Source: an uncultured Desulfobacter sp. (lineage in GTDB: Bacteria; Desulfobacterota; Desulfobacteria; Desulfobacterales; Desulfobacteraceae). From it: DNA of 64,000 nt. The stretch is from NCBI RefSeq assembly GCF_963664415.1, contig NZ_OY761440.1, positions 1,736,001 to 1,800,000 on the forward strand, in the 5' to 3' direction. The notes under the pieces were generated by a model. That model saw only the letters and a list, made by a program, of their open reading frames with translations. It was not told the origin of the DNA and did not search any database. Shown here piece after piece: positions 42,379 to 52,157 of this stretch (position 1 is the stretch's first letter; the number at the start of each line of letters is the position of its first letter). A program made the translations under genes and the position numbers.

Positions 42379-43469
42379 TTCACGGCCATGGTGGAAATAA
42401 GCAGTTGCTTGCAGACCGTATCGGATGCGCCCCTGAGGATATCATAGACATGAGTGCTAATCTCAATCCCCTGGGGCCGCCAAAACGCGTCCACGACTTT
42501 ATCCGAGAAAACATCTATGTGATCCATGCCCTTCCCGAACCGGATGCCGCCGGTATGTCCAAGGGGTTTGCAGACTATCAGGGCATTGATCCGGACTGCG
42601 TGATTGCCGGCAACGGCACCACCTTTTTTATCTATGCCCTGCCCCTGGCCCTGGGGGCAAAAAAGGCCCTGATCCTGGGTCCAACCTATGCCGACTATGA
42701 AGATGCCTGTGCCGCCCACCATGTAAATATCCATCACTGCTTGACCGTTGCCGAAAACAATTTTGTTCCGGATCTGGATCAATTGTCCGCCAAAGCCGAA
42801 CAAGCCGACCTGGTGTTTATCTGCAACCCGAACAATCCAACAGGTACCCTGATTGACAAACAGGATCTGGAAACATTGATTCACCGCCACCCAGGCACCT
42901 GTTTTATGGTGGACGAATCCTATCTGCCTTTTGTTCCGGAAGCAGAAGAATATTCCCTTGTAACCCAGACCCATCTGCCCAACCTTGTGGTACTCTCATC
43001 GATGTCCAAAATTTTCAGAATTCCTGGGCTGCGCACAGGTTTTTTAACCGGGGCAAAGGCCTTAATCCAAAAAATTATGGTCCATTACCAACCCTGGAGC
43101 GTCAATGCCTTGGCCCAGGCAGTGATCAAGGAGATTTACAATCATCCCGAAGACATTTTGCCCTTTTACCGGCAGACCCGGGCATTTGTTGCTAAAGAGC
43201 GCCGAAATTTTGTCCATGCCCTGGCCGGCACACAGGGCATCCGGATTTTTGATGCGCCGGTCTTTTTTGTTTTGGCCCAGCTGGACCGGATATCAGCCGC
43301 ACAGCTGTGCCGACGGGTGGGAGATGACGGATTCCTGATCCGGGACTGCTCTAACTTTAAAGGGCTGTCCGACCAGTTTGTCCGTTTTTCACTGAAGACA
43401 AATGACATCAACCAGGCCCTGGCCCAAAGCATTAAAAAAGCGCTGGCCTGGGAACAAACCAAATCATGA
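42375..43469 (+). CDS. cobD: L-threonine-O-3-phosphate decarboxylase (CobD, HisC-like)
   Basis: A 364-residue fold-type I PLP enzyme. It begins IHGHGGNKQLLADRIG and DMSANLNPLGPP, typical of CobD. The PLP lysine lies in SSMSKIFRIPGLRTGF, and CNPNNPTGTL is present. It makes aminopropanol phosphate, which links the corrin ring to the nucleotide loop. HisC paralogues look similar, but the N-terminal GHGG motif and the neighbours decide for CobD. It starts with GTG, overlapping the beta-helix gene stop, and overlaps cbiB by ATGA. Confidence 0.9.
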   Translation: MIHGHGGNKQLLADRIGCAPEDIIDMSANLNPLGPPKRVHDFIRENIYVIHALPEPDAAGMSKGFADYQGIDPDCVIAGNGTTFFIYALPLALGAKKALILGPTYADYEDACAAHHVNIHHCLTVAENNFVPDLDQLSAKAEQADLVFICNPNNPTGTLIDKQDLETLIHRHPGTCFMVDESYLPFVPEAEEYSLVTQTHLPNLVVLSSMSKIFRIPGLRTGFLTGAKALIQKIMVHYQPWSVNALAQAVIKEIYNHPEDILPFYRQTRAFVAKERRNFVHALAGTQGIRIFDAPVFFVLAQLDRISAAQLCRRVGDDGFLIRDCSNFKGLSDQFVRFSLKTNDINQALAQSIKKALAWEQTKS

Positions 43470-44422
43470 TTTTTAATGTGACCTGGCAAATTTTAGCTGC
43501 CGCCTTTATCCTGGATCTCCTGGCCGGAGATCCAAAATGGCTGCCCCATCCCATTATCTGGATGGGCCGGGCTATTTCATTTTTTGAACCTGAATTTCGA
43601 CAACGAATTGAAAACCCATTCCGGGCCGGTCTTCTATTTGCCCTTTGCCTAATTTCCGCAACCTTTGGCCTGACCTGGGGTGTTGTTTTTATAGTCGATC
43701 GAATTCATCCGGTTGCCGCTGCAATTGTTCAGACCGTGCTGATATTTTACAGTTTTTCCACCCGAAGCCTGCACAAGGCTGCCATGGATGTTTTTAATCC
43801 CCTGGCCAAAGGCGATTTGACCCAGGCCAGAATTAAGGTGGGGTATATTGTGGGACGCCAGACCAAAGATCTGGATGAAGCGGGCATCACCCGGGCGGCC
43901 TGCGAAACCGTAGCGGAAAATTTCGTGGACGGATTTGTGTCGCCTTTGTGTTTTGCCGTGGTGCTCGGCGCACCCGGTGCCATGATGTACAAGATGATCA
44001 ACACCCTGGATTCCATGGTGGGGTATAAAAACGACACCTATATCCTGTTCGGCAAAGCGGCAGCCCGCATTGACGATGTGGCCAACTATATCCCGGCCCG
44101 GCTCTCCATTTTTGCAATTGTTCCGGCGGCAGCGATGCTTTCACTTTCCCGGGCCAGCCGGGCGCTTGTCACGGCACTCACCCAGGGCCGCAATCACAAA
44201 AGCCCTAACGCCGGAATCCCAGAGGCCGCCTTTGCAGGGGCACTGGGTGTTCGGTTTGGCGGTCCCAATGTGTATCACGGTAAGCTGGTAAACAAACCCT
44301 ATATCGGCGGTGCGTTTAATGACCCTAAACCATCCCACATTGAAAAGGCCTGTGAGTTAATGATGCTGTCAGCCCTTGTATCCATAGTAGTTGGCTGTGT
44401 GTTGACCTGGAGTCTGTTGTGA
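43466..44422 (+). CDS. cbiB: Adenosylcobinamide-phosphate synthase
   Basis: A 318-residue membrane protein with the family motifs DLLAGDPKWLPHPIIWMGR near the N-terminus, VGRQTKDLDEAGITRAACET, and MYKMINTLDSMVGYKNDTY. It attaches aminopropanol phosphate (from CobD) to adenosylcobyric acid. The start overlaps cobD by 4 bases; the CbiR-like gene begins 2 bases after its stop. Confidence 0.95.
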   Translation: MIFNVTWQILAAAFILDLLAGDPKWLPHPIIWMGRAISFFEPEFRQRIENPFRAGLLFALCLISATFGLTWGVVFIVDRIHPVAAAIVQTVLIFYSFSTRSLHKAAMDVFNPLAKGDLTQARIKVGYIVGRQTKDLDEAGITRAACETVAENFVDGFVSPLCFAVVLGAPGAMMYKMINTLDSMVGYKNDTYILFGKAAARIDDVANYIPARLSIFAIVPAAAMLSLSRASRALVTALTQGRNHKSPNAGIPEAAFAGALGVRFGGPNVYHGKLVNKPYIGGAFNDPKPSHIEKACELMMLSALVSIVVGCVLTWSLL

Positions 44423-44423
44423 T

Positions 44424-45218
44424 ATGATGCAAAGACCATTCAAACTGGGTACGACCTCCTTTATCTACCCGGATCACATCATCCCCAATGTTAAAAAAAT
44501 CGGCCACTTTTTTGACGAAATTGAACTTCTGGTATTTGAAAGTAAACCCGATGCAGTGATTCCTTGCCGGAATGATGTAAAGGAACTGGCAGAACTATCC
44601 CGGAACCTGGATCTGACCTATAATGTCCATCTGCCCACGGATATCAATTTGAGCGCACCGGACCAGCGCCTGCGCCGGGACGCTGCAGACACCCTGAAAC
44701 GAGTGATTGAGCGCTTTTCCATTACGCCTGTCACAATGTTTACCCTTCATCTGGAAATGGATAGGCCCCTGCCGTCAAATGCCGGTATAAGGGCCTGGCA
44801 GGAAAACGCACGACAAGGGCTTAAATTGCTGATTCCGACCTTAGAAGACCCGTCAAAACTGAGCGTGGAGACCCTGTGGTATACCCCGGATATTTTCAAA
44901 AATCTGGTCAATGAATTTGGCCTGTCCGTCTGTGCCGACCTTGGCCATCATATCAAATACGGGTATGACATATCCCGAACCTTTGAACTGTTCGGCCCCA
45001 AAATCAATCTGATTCACCTGCATGGCGTAGATACGCGCCTTGACCCACCCCGGGCCCACATCGGCCTTGACAAAATGCCACCGAACGCGTTCAAAGAAAT
45101 CATAGATCACTTGAAACACTACACAGGAACGGTCTGCCTGGAGGTTTTTAAACTTTCCGATCTGAAAGGCTCTCTATCTGCCCTGGCCAAAATTTTTAAC
45201 GGCATGCCCTGTCTCTAA
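44424..45218 (+). CDS. cbiR: CbiR-like cobamide-remodelling hydrolase (AP-endonuclease-2-type TIM barrel)
   Basis: A 264-residue protein that looks like a xylose-isomerase/AP-endonuclease-2 TIM barrel: LGTTSFIYPDHIIPN at the start, NVHLPTDINL, TLHLEMDRP, CADLGHHIKYGYD, LIHLHGVDTRLD and VCLEVF supply His, Asp and Glu residues of a metal site. CbiR enzymes of this fold cut the lower ligand off cobamides so that it can be replaced. The call rests on fold and on being the last gene of a nucleotide-loop assembly cluster; a sugar isomerase is the alternative. Confidence 0.6.
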   Translation: MMQRPFKLGTTSFIYPDHIIPNVKKIGHFFDEIELLVFESKPDAVIPCRNDVKELAELSRNLDLTYNVHLPTDINLSAPDQRLRRDAADTLKRVIERFSITPVTMFTLHLEMDRPLPSNAGIRAWQENARQGLKLLIPTLEDPSKLSVETLWYTPDIFKNLVNEFGLSVCADLGHHIKYGYDISRTFELFGPKINLIHLHGVDTRLDPPRAHIGLDKMPPNAFKEIIDHLKHYTGTVCLEVFKLSDLKGSLSALAKIFNGMPCL

Positions 45219-45349
45219 ATCCACCTTGATTCATCTTTACTCAACACTTTTATTCTGATATTTTAATGTCATAGTCAAAATATTTGACCCAAATGAATTC
45301 TCCTTAAAAAAATCAGTCATCACCCCAAGAAAAGGAATGTCAGGATACG

Positions 45350-48300
45350 ATGGTGCGGCGTGTATTCAAACTTTTTTTCGTAACGTTTTTCCTACTTTTA
45401 TATGCTGTCGTTCCAGACCGTTGCCTTGCCCATAATGACGAACCCATTGATTTTCTTCAATCGCTGACTGATGAAGAGCGGCAATGGCTTAAAGCGCATC
45501 CGTTGATCAGACTCGGGAACGCCTCCGACCGCCCCCCCTTTGAATTTATTGATAAACAGGGACAATCCCAGGCAATAGTTGCCGACTATATTGACCGGTG
45601 GGTCTCCCTTGATTATGAAAAAAATATAGCCTGGCGCAACGTTTTGACCGTTTCAGCCCCAACAGCCCTTATTGTCCTGATCATCATTGGGGTGGTGTTA
45701 ATGGGCAACAAGCGATTAAAAAGAGAGATCATCAAGCGGCAGCAGACCGAAAAACTGTTACTAAAAAGCGAAGAGCTTCTCCACTTTGCCCTGGAGTCAG
45801 CTGGCGCCTTTCACTGGCAAATTGATATGCCGTCCCGGGAAATCACTTATAGTTCATTACGTTTTTTCGTCTCCTTAGGATATTTAGAAAAGGAGGCTCC
45901 GCTAACCCTGGAGCACTTTTTTTCTTTGGTTCATCCGGATGATATAGCATTGCTGGATGAGGCGTTTCAGAAAATTTTTGCGGGCGAAACGATTTTAAAA
46001 AACGATTTCCGGCTACGCCGTAAACACGCCGGATGGGCATGGGTTCATGCCGCAGGACAGGTTGTGGAATGGAATGCCCAGGGACAGATAGCCAAAATAG
46101 CAGGTCTGACTATGGATATTACCGAACGTCGTAGCCTGCTTGAAAAAATCACCCAGTCCCAGGAGCGGTTTCTCTATTCTCTGGAAACCGCAGATGCCCT
46201 GTACTGGCAGACTGATTTGAAAAACGGAACCTATTTCTGTGAACCTTACCACCTGTTCATTAAATGCGGTTATACCCAAGAAGAGATCCCAAAAACGATT
46301 AAGGAATATAATACCCTGGTCCATCCGGATGATACAATTTTAAATAAAGAAAAGTTGCAGCAGTGTCTTCAAGGTAAAATTACGTCTATCAAAACCGATT
46401 ACCGGTTCCGCCGTAAAAATTCCGATTGGGCCTGGTTTACTTCTGTGGGCAAGCCTGTTGAATGGGATGAAACGGGCCGGGCGAGTAAATTTGCCGGCAT
46501 CACAATGGATATCACGGAGCGGCTGGCGCTTCACCAGCAGGTTAAATCATCCCAGGAGCAACTGCGAATCATATCGGAGCACACCCACGACTGGCAGTCC
46601 TGGCAGACCCTTAGCGGCAAACTACTCTGGGTGAATAAAGCCGTTAAAAGGATGACAGGCTATACCGTGGCCGAATGTATGGCAATGAAGGACTATCCCC
46701 TTCAAATATATGATAAACGGGACTGGGATGCTTATAGCAGGCTCACCAACATGGCAATTGAGAGAACAGGGCGCCAGGAGACACAGCTCCGTGTACGCCG
46801 CAAAGACGGCAGCCTGGTATGGGTGTCGTCGGCCTATGAACCGGTCCTGGACAAAAATGGTCAGATCATAGGACTTGCCGGTGCGGCCAAGGATATTACA
46901 AAACAAATAAAGGCGGAACAGGGACTTCGCCTGCTATCCAAAGTTTTTGAAGACAGTTCGGACCCGATTCTGATCACGGATCTTAACGGAAACATCGTGG
47001 ATCTGAATGTGGCCACCGTTGAGGCTTACGGATATTCCAGAAGAGAGCTTATCGGTAAACATATCGAAATACTTGCCTCGTATGAAACGGATATCACGCA
47101 CCAGAACCTTTACCGGCGATGTATCAAGGGAGAAGTATTAAAAAATATTGAGGGCACCCGGGTCAGAAAGGACGGAACCGTACTTCCCCATCTGTTTACA
47201 TATTCCCTCTTAAAAGATGACAAAGGCAAGCATATAGGCATTGCATCCATTGCCAAAGATATTACCTGGATCAAAGAAGCGGAAAAGGAACTTGAAGACC
47301 ACCGGGATCATCTGGAAGACCTGGTAAAAGAGAGAACCCTTGACCTGGAAGAAGCAAGGCGGGTGGCTGAAAATGCCACAAGAGCAAAAAGTGACTTCCT
47401 GGCGAATATGAGCCATGAAATCCGAACCCCGCTCAATGCAATTATCGGCTTTGCCCATCTGGCACTCCAGACAGAGCTGGATTCACGCCAGCATGATTAC
47501 ATCCACAAAATTCAAAACGGATCCAAGGCCCTCTTGGGCGTTATCAATGATATCCTTGATTTCAGCAAAATTGAGGCCGGAAAACTGAATATGGAATCCA
47601 TTGAATTCTCCCTGGAAGACGTTCTGGAGACCGTTACCAATCTTGTAGGAATCAAGGCCCAGGAAAAAGGGCTGGAGGTCATTTATAACATTGATCCAAA
47701 CATTCCCCACAAGCTTATTGGAGACCCCATCCGCCTGGGCCAAATTTTTCTTAACCTGACCAATAATGCAGTAAAATTTACCAAAGAAGGCGAAATTATT
47801 ATCGGATGTGCCGTGCTCGGTGATGATGCAAATGAGACGCAACTTGAGTTTTACGTTCAGGATACGGGCATCGGACTGACCCAAACCCAACAGGACAGAC
47901 TGTTTCAAGCCTTTTCCCAGGCAGATTCATCTACGACCCGAAAATACGGGGGCACAGGTCTGGGGTTGTTTATCAGCAAATTCCTGGTGGAAATGATGAA
48001 CGGCCAGATCCAAGTGAAAAGCGAGTATGGCCGGGGCACCACTTTTATTTTCACTGTTTATTTAAAACGCGTGGATGTACAGACGATTGCATCACACTTC
48101 GCCGCTGCCGAAAACCTAAAGAAAAAAATTCTGGTGGTGGACGATAATCCCATATCGCGCACGGTGCTGGGAAAAATGCTCAAAGCCATGTCCTTTCAGG
48201 CGATTGAAGCGGACAATGCAGAAACGGGAATGGCGAAAATAGAGACGGCCCGGGAACAGAACAAACCGTTTGACCTGATTCTCATGGACTGGCAGATGCC

Positions 48301-49339
48301 GGGAATGGATGGACTGCAAGCCTTTAAAAAGATAAAGACCGTTTTGAAAGAAAAGATCCCTACAATTATCATGGTCTCGGCCTATGCCCGGGAGAAACTG
48401 GCGCAAAAGGGCAATCGTCTGGGACTTGACGGATATCTGATCAAACCGGTTTCTCCGTCTTCATTATTCGATTCAATCATAACAGTACTGGGAGAAAAAA
48501 AGCACCTACACTTCTTTGAGCACCCAAAAGAGCAATTACCCAGCGTTAAACAAATCCAGGGGGCAAAATTTTTGTTGGCCGAGGACAACGAGGTGAACCA
48601 GCAGGTGGCCAAAGGGATTCTAGAAAATAACGGCTTTGTTGTGGATCTGGCAGATAACGGCCTTCTGGCATTAGAAGCGGTTCAAAAAACAGAATATGAC
48701 GCTGTGCTCATGGATATCAACATGCCGGAGATGGACGGCTACACTGCCAGCCGTAAAATCAGACAATTGCCGGGATTTAAGGATCTGCCCATTATCGCCA
48801 TGACGGCCAATGCCATGACCGGAGACAGGGAAAAAACCCTGGCCGCGGGAATGAATGACTATGTTACCAAACCCATAGATGTCAAGCAACTGCTCAATGC
48901 CTTGCGCACATGGGTGAAACCATCCTCAAAAAAATCCAGCCGGACAAAGAAGCCCGTACCCAACAAAGGAATTGACCCTAACGCATTATCTGATAATTGG
49001 GGACCCCTGCCGGGGATCGACATCCAGGAGGGGGTAACTCGTCTGGCCGGGGACATGAATTTGTACCGGGATCTTTTAAAAAAATTTGCCGGGAATCAGG
49101 CAGATACGGTAGATAAAATCCAACAGGCACTGCGCTCCGGAGATATAGAAACAGCGCAAAGAATTACCCATGCCGTTAAAGGGGTTTCAGGAAATATCAG
49201 TGCAACCCTTGTTTTTGAATCTGCAACACAGCTGGATGATGCACTCAAAAACAAAGATATTCAGACGGCCGAAACCCTGCTGCCTGATTTTTCAACCCGT
49301 CTTTCAGACGTTATTAAAGTAATCAATGGCCTTGAGTGA
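45350..49339 (+). CDS. BvgS-like hybrid sensor kinase with truncated periplasmic domain
   Basis: A 1329-residue protein. A signal peptide is followed by only ~60 residues of a periplasmic substrate-binding domain (SLTDEERQWLKAHPLIRLG, PPFEFIDKQGQ, then ADYIDRWVS) before the membrane helix near residue 100 (TALIVLIIIGVVLMG). Four PAS domains follow, then HisKA with H689 (NMSHEIRTPLNAIIGF), HATPase (DTGIGLTQTQQDRLF, GTGLGLFIS), two receivers (LILMDWQMPG and AVLMDINMPE) and a C-terminal Hpt (THAVKGVSGNI). It is a complete phosphorelay. The normal ~220-residue solute-binding domain appears reduced to its two ends in frame, so it may no longer sense its original ligand. Confidence 0.9.
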   Translation: MVRRVFKLFFVTFFLLLYAVVPDRCLAHNDEPIDFLQSLTDEERQWLKAHPLIRLGNASDRPPFEFIDKQGQSQAIVADYIDRWVSLDYEKNIAWRNVLTVSAPTALIVLIIIGVVLMGNKRLKREIIKRQQTEKLLLKSEELLHFALESAGAFHWQIDMPSREITYSSLRFFVSLGYLEKEAPLTLEHFFSLVHPDDIALLDEAFQKIFAGETILKNDFRLRRKHAGWAWVHAAGQVVEWNAQGQIAKIAGLTMDITERRSLLEKITQSQERFLYSLETADALYWQTDLKNGTYFCEPYHLFIKCGYTQEEIPKTIKEYNTLVHPDDTILNKEKLQQCLQGKITSIKTDYRFRRKNSDWAWFTSVGKPVEWDETGRASKFAGITMDITERLALHQQVKSSQEQLRIISEHTHDWQSWQTLSGKLLWVNKAVKRMTGYTVAECMAMKDYPLQIYDKRDWDAYSRLTNMAIERTGRQETQLRVRRKDGSLVWVSSAYEPVLDKNGQIIGLAGAAKDITKQIKAEQGLRLLSKVFEDSSDPILITDLNGNIVDLNVATVEAYGYSRRELIGKHIEILASYETDITHQNLYRRCIKGEVLKNIEGTRVRKDGTVLPHLFTYSLLKDDKGKHIGIASIAKDITWIKEAEKELEDHRDHLEDLVKERTLDLEEARRVAENATRAKSDFLANMSHEIRTPLNAIIGFAHLALQTELDSRQHDYIHKIQNGSKALLGVINDILDFSKIEAGKLNMESIEFSLEDVLETVTNLVGIKAQEKGLEVIYNIDPNIPHKLIGDPIRLGQIFLNLTNNAVKFTKEGEIIIGCAVLGDDANETQLEFYVQDTGIGLTQTQQDRLFQAFSQADSSTTRKYGGTGLGLFISKFLVEMMNGQIQVKSEYGRGTTFIFTVYLKRVDVQTIASHFAAAENLKKKILVVDDNPISRTVLGKMLKAMSFQAIEADNAETGMAKIETAREQNKPFDLILMDWQMPGMDGLQAFKKIKTVLKEKIPTIIMVSAYAREKLAQKGNRLGLDGYLIKPVSPSSLFDSIITVLGEKKHLHFFEHPKEQLPSVKQIQGAKFLLAEDNEVNQQVAKGILENNGFVVDLADNGLLALEAVQKTEYDAVLMDINMPEMDGYTASRKIRQLPGFKDLPIIAMTANAMTGDREKTLAAGMNDYVTKPIDVKQLLNALRTWVKPSSKKSSRTKKPVPNKGIDPNALSDNWGPLPGIDIQEGVTRLAGDMNLYRDLLKKFAGNQADTVDKIQQALRSGDIETAQRITHAVKGVSGNISATLVFESATQLDDALKNKDIQTAETLLPDFSTRLSDVIKVINGLE

Positions 49340-49345
49340 AAAGAA

Positions 49346-49433
49346 TGGGCAACGCTTAGCTTTAGCCCACCCTACGGCTGCCAAACATACCCGGTACCCG
49401 GTGAGAGGGTGGGCACGCTTTTGTACCCACCGT
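49346..49433. repeat. REP-like hairpin between convergent genes
   Basis: GCCCACCCT (49365-49373) pairs with AGGGTGGGC (49406-49414), flanked by GGGCAACGCTTAGC and GGGCACGCTTTTG, with ACCCGGTACCCGGT in the loop. This GTAGGGTGGGC type of repeat is common as a dispersed element. It fills the space between the kinase and the flavoprotein gene. Confidence 0.65.
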
Positions 49434-49442
49434 TTATCTGTT

Positions 49443-50669
49443 TTACTCAGTAAACTTAATCAGTTCCTCGCAAAAGGCATCAATCTTTTCAACCATAGCC
49501 TGCTTATCCTCGCTGGTGGGCGCCCCCTGCCATTCGTAGAATCCGAGCAGATCCCAGCTTGATTTTTCAAGTTTGGATTGAAAATCCCGCTGGGCACCAC
49601 CGACCCATCCATAGGAGCCGTATCTGAAGACCTTTTTGTTGGCCACTTTCTTTACAAGCAGCTCGTCAATCACATGGGACATGGGCGGAAAAACTTTATA
49701 CTCGTAGGTGGGCATACCGAAAATAAGCCCGGCGGACTTCCAGGCACTGGCCAGGATATAACCGATGTCATCGCCCGGGGCCCGGTAAACATGCACCGGA
49801 ATCTTGTGTTTTCTGATTGTTTCGACCACAAGATTCAGCATGGACTTTGTACTGCCGTACATGCTGGACCAGATCAGGGTGACTTCTCTTTCTGCCGGCC
49901 CCTTGCTGTACTCGGCATAGCGTTTATAGTGGTCGATGATCACGCCGGGGTTATCCCGCCAGATAATTCCGTGGGACGGGCAGATGATCTTGACATCCAA
50001 TCCGGATAGTTTGGTCAGCCCCTTGAGTACGGGCCCGGAAAATGCAGCAACAATATTGGCGTAATAGCGCAACGCCTCATTTTCAAAAAACGCATGTTTT
50101 TCCTGGGAAAGCTGGTCATCAAAAACAGCATCCTCCGGAACCTTACCGTATGAGCCGAAGGCATCGCAGGCAAACAGAATTTTGCGCTTTGTCTCATAGG
50201 TCATCATGGTTTCGGGCCAGTGGATGTTGGGCGTTTCAAAAAACTGAAGTTCATAGTCGCCCACTGCCAGGGTCATACCGTCCGTAATAGCCACGGCCCG
50301 GTCCGCCGGCACCTCACCAAAGGCTTCAAGCAAAGGAATTGCTTTTTTGGTACAGTAAATCACACCTTTGGTATTTTTTTTACAAAATTCCCGAAGCCAA
50401 CCGGCATGGTCCGGCTCCATGTGGTTTACCACGATGATATCAATGTCCTCCACCGCCAGAGAGAGGCCTTCCATCTGCCCGGTAATGGCCTTGGGAAAAT
50501 CCATAATGTCCTGGGTCAGATCGATGAGTACGTTCTTTTCACCTTTGATAAGATAGGCGTTTATGGAAATGCCGTGGGGTATGGGCCATATTCCCTCAAA
50601 AAGATAGTTTTCGTCTTCAATGTTGACCGCAAGACGGTAAATATCATCTACTATTTTTTGAAACTTCAT
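49443..50669 (-). CDS. FprA-family flavodiiron protein (rubredoxin:oxygen oxidoreductase type)
   Basis: A 408-residue protein. The N-terminal metallo-beta-lactamase-like diiron domain has the HMEPDH ligand motif (VVNHMEPDHAGWL), another ligand in CDAFGSYG and a later His in CPSHGIIW. The C-terminal flavodoxin domain binds FMN (LIWSSMYGSTKSM, FGMPTYEYKVFPPM, GSYGWVGGAQ). In sulfate reducers it reduces oxygen to water (or NO to N2O) with electrons from rubredoxin, protecting the anaerobe. Cytoplasmic. No rubredoxin gene is adjacent. Confidence 0.94.
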   Translation of the reverse strand: MKFQKIVDDIYRLAVNIEDENYLFEGIWPIPHGISINAYLIKGEKNVLIDLTQDIMDFPKAITGQMEGLSLAVEDIDIIVVNHMEPDHAGWLREFCKKNTKGVIYCTKKAIPLLEAFGEVPADRAVAITDGMTLAVGDYELQFFETPNIHWPETMMTYETKRKILFACDAFGSYGKVPEDAVFDDQLSQEKHAFFENEALRYYANIVAAFSGPVLKGLTKLSGLDVKIICPSHGIIWRDNPGVIIDHYKRYAEYSKGPAEREVTLIWSSMYGSTKSMLNLVVETIRKHKIPVHVYRAPGDDIGYILASAWKSAGLIFGMPTYEYKVFPPMSHVIDELLVKKVANKKVFRYGSYGWVGGAQRDFQSKLEKSSWDLLGFYEWQGAPTSEDKQAMVEKIDAFCEELIKFTE

Positions 50670-50762
50670 TCTGCAATTCTCCTTGCACCTATTTGTTTTT
50701 TTTAAAATATATTTAAAATGCCACGTTCCATTAGTAAAATCAATTTACAGTTTCTAAAATAA

Positions 50763-51596
50763 TCACCTTGTGCAGTCGGCAAGCGTCAGGTAATAAGCGC
50801 TCTCTTTTTCCCTGCCCCGTTTCAGGCACCCGCCGGCAAAAATCCGGCATTTTTCTTTAAACACCTTTAAAGCGGCCTGGGCCTGATCCGGGGAGAGCAC
50901 ATTGGACTCAATTAAATTCAGGATGGATTGTATCCGGTATTTATCCTGGGAATGTGAGGCGGACAGTTGATCCCCATGCCCCCCGGTTTTAACCGTTAAG
51001 GGAATGTCGATCAGGTACACGGGCGTATCATGGGAAATACGCAGCCACAGGTCGTAATCCTCGCATACCGGAAACGCTTCGTTAAACATCCCCTTTTGAT
51101 CAAAAAGTTGTTTTCTGATCATCACAGCTGAAGGGCTGACCAGGCAAAGTTTCAGAGAGGGCTCAAAAATCATGCCCGAGGGTTTTTTATGTTTTTTTTT
51201 GGGATTGACCCGTTTGCCCTTTCTGATCCAGATCTCCTCGGTCTGGCAGATCATGGCGCCGGGGTTGGATTGAAAAAAGTCCATCTGGCAGGACAGTTTA
51301 TTTTTTTCCCAGGCATCATCGGAATCCAGCAGGGCAATAAAATGGCCTTGGCTTTCTTGAATCCCAAGATTCCGGGCCGCACTCACCCCCTTATTTTCCT
51401 GGACCAGTATCCGGATTTCATCTTTATATCCAGCCAGCACCTCCTGGGTTTCATCCGTTGACCCGTCATCAATGACAATGATTTCTATGGGCGTATAGTC
51501 CTGGGCAAGAACTGAATCAATGGCCCTTTCAAGGGTCCATGCCCGGTTAAAAGTGGGAATAATCACACTGACCATATCTGTTTTTTGTATCATCAT
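50763..51596 (-). CDS. Family 2 glycosyltransferase
   Basis: A 277-residue GT-A fold enzyme: SVIIPTFNRAWTLERAI, IIVIDDGSTDETQ, NKGVSAARNLGIQ, the DxD-type LLDSDDAW, and CEDYDLWLRIS. It transfers a sugar from a nucleotide donor to an unknown acceptor, probably for surface polysaccharide. No membrane helix and no neighbouring sugar genes. The start is uncertain among M1, M2 and M8; none has a strong ribosome site. Confidence 0.9.
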   Translation of the reverse strand: MMIQKTDMVSVIIPTFNRAWTLERAIDSVLAQDYTPIEIIVIDDGSTDETQEVLAGYKDEIRILVQENKGVSAARNLGIQESQGHFIALLDSDDAWEKNKLSCQMDFFQSNPGAMICQTEEIWIRKGKRVNPKKKHKKPSGMIFEPSLKLCLVSPSAVMIRKQLFDQKGMFNEAFPVCEDYDLWLRISHDTPVYLIDIPLTVKTGGHGDQLSASHSQDKYRIQSILNLIESNVLSPDQAQAALKVFKEKCRIFAGGCLKRGREKESAYYLTLADCTR

Positions 51597-51941
51597 GATA
51601 AAAAATGTAAAACATCAAAAGACAATAAACAAGGCATCTTCGGCGTCTGTTTAAAAAATGTAAGAAAAAAGTTGTAAACAGATTTTATTTTTGATAGAGC
51701 AGGATGGTAAAAATTTTTAATCAACCATGGGTGAAAAAATTTTAGTGATGCGGCAGTTAGATTTATCCTTAACCTTATGAAGCAACTGAGACCAACCTTT
51801 CCATATTCATTATGGGCACCCCTTGGTTCCAATACAAGTTCTGTCCATAATGATTACATTTGGAAAGTTTTGACAAGCACATTTAGATCTCATTAACACA
51901 TGCCCAATTTTAATCCGGTTTAAACCGAGGATGAGGAAATT
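51597..51941. other. Promoter region of the kor operon, no gene seen
   Basis: This 345-bp gap is AT-rich. TTGACA at 51870-51875 with a 17-base spacer to TTAACA (51893-51898) is a possible but weak promoter. GAGGATGAGGAAATT before the korD ATG gives the ribosome site. Confidence 0.4.
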
Positions 51942-52154
51942 ATGGCAAAAGGAAAAAACGTCAAACACATTATTGACAAGAGCTGGTGCAAGGGGTGCGG
52001 TATTTGCGTTCACTTCTGCCCAAAACAGGTTCTGGAACTGGACAGCGAGGAAAAAGCTGTGGCAGCCCGCCCTGAAGACTGCATTGGATGTAAACTTTGC
52101 GAACTTCGGTGCCCTGATCTGGCAATTCAAATTTTAGTTGAGGAGGGGGAATAA
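51942..52154 (+). CDS. korD: 2-oxoacid:ferredoxin oxidoreductase, ferredoxin (delta) subunit
   Basis: A 70-residue 2[4Fe-4S] ferredoxin domain protein with two cluster motifs, CKGCGICVHFCP and CIGCKLCELRCP. It carries electrons from the catalytic core to free ferredoxin. It is the first gene of korDABC; korA starts 3 bases after its stop. Cytoplasmic. Confidence 0.93.
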   Translation: MAKGKNVKHIIDKSWCKGCGICVHFCPKQVLELDSEEKAVAARPEDCIGCKLCELRCPDLAIQILVEEGE

Positions 52155-52157
52155 ATA

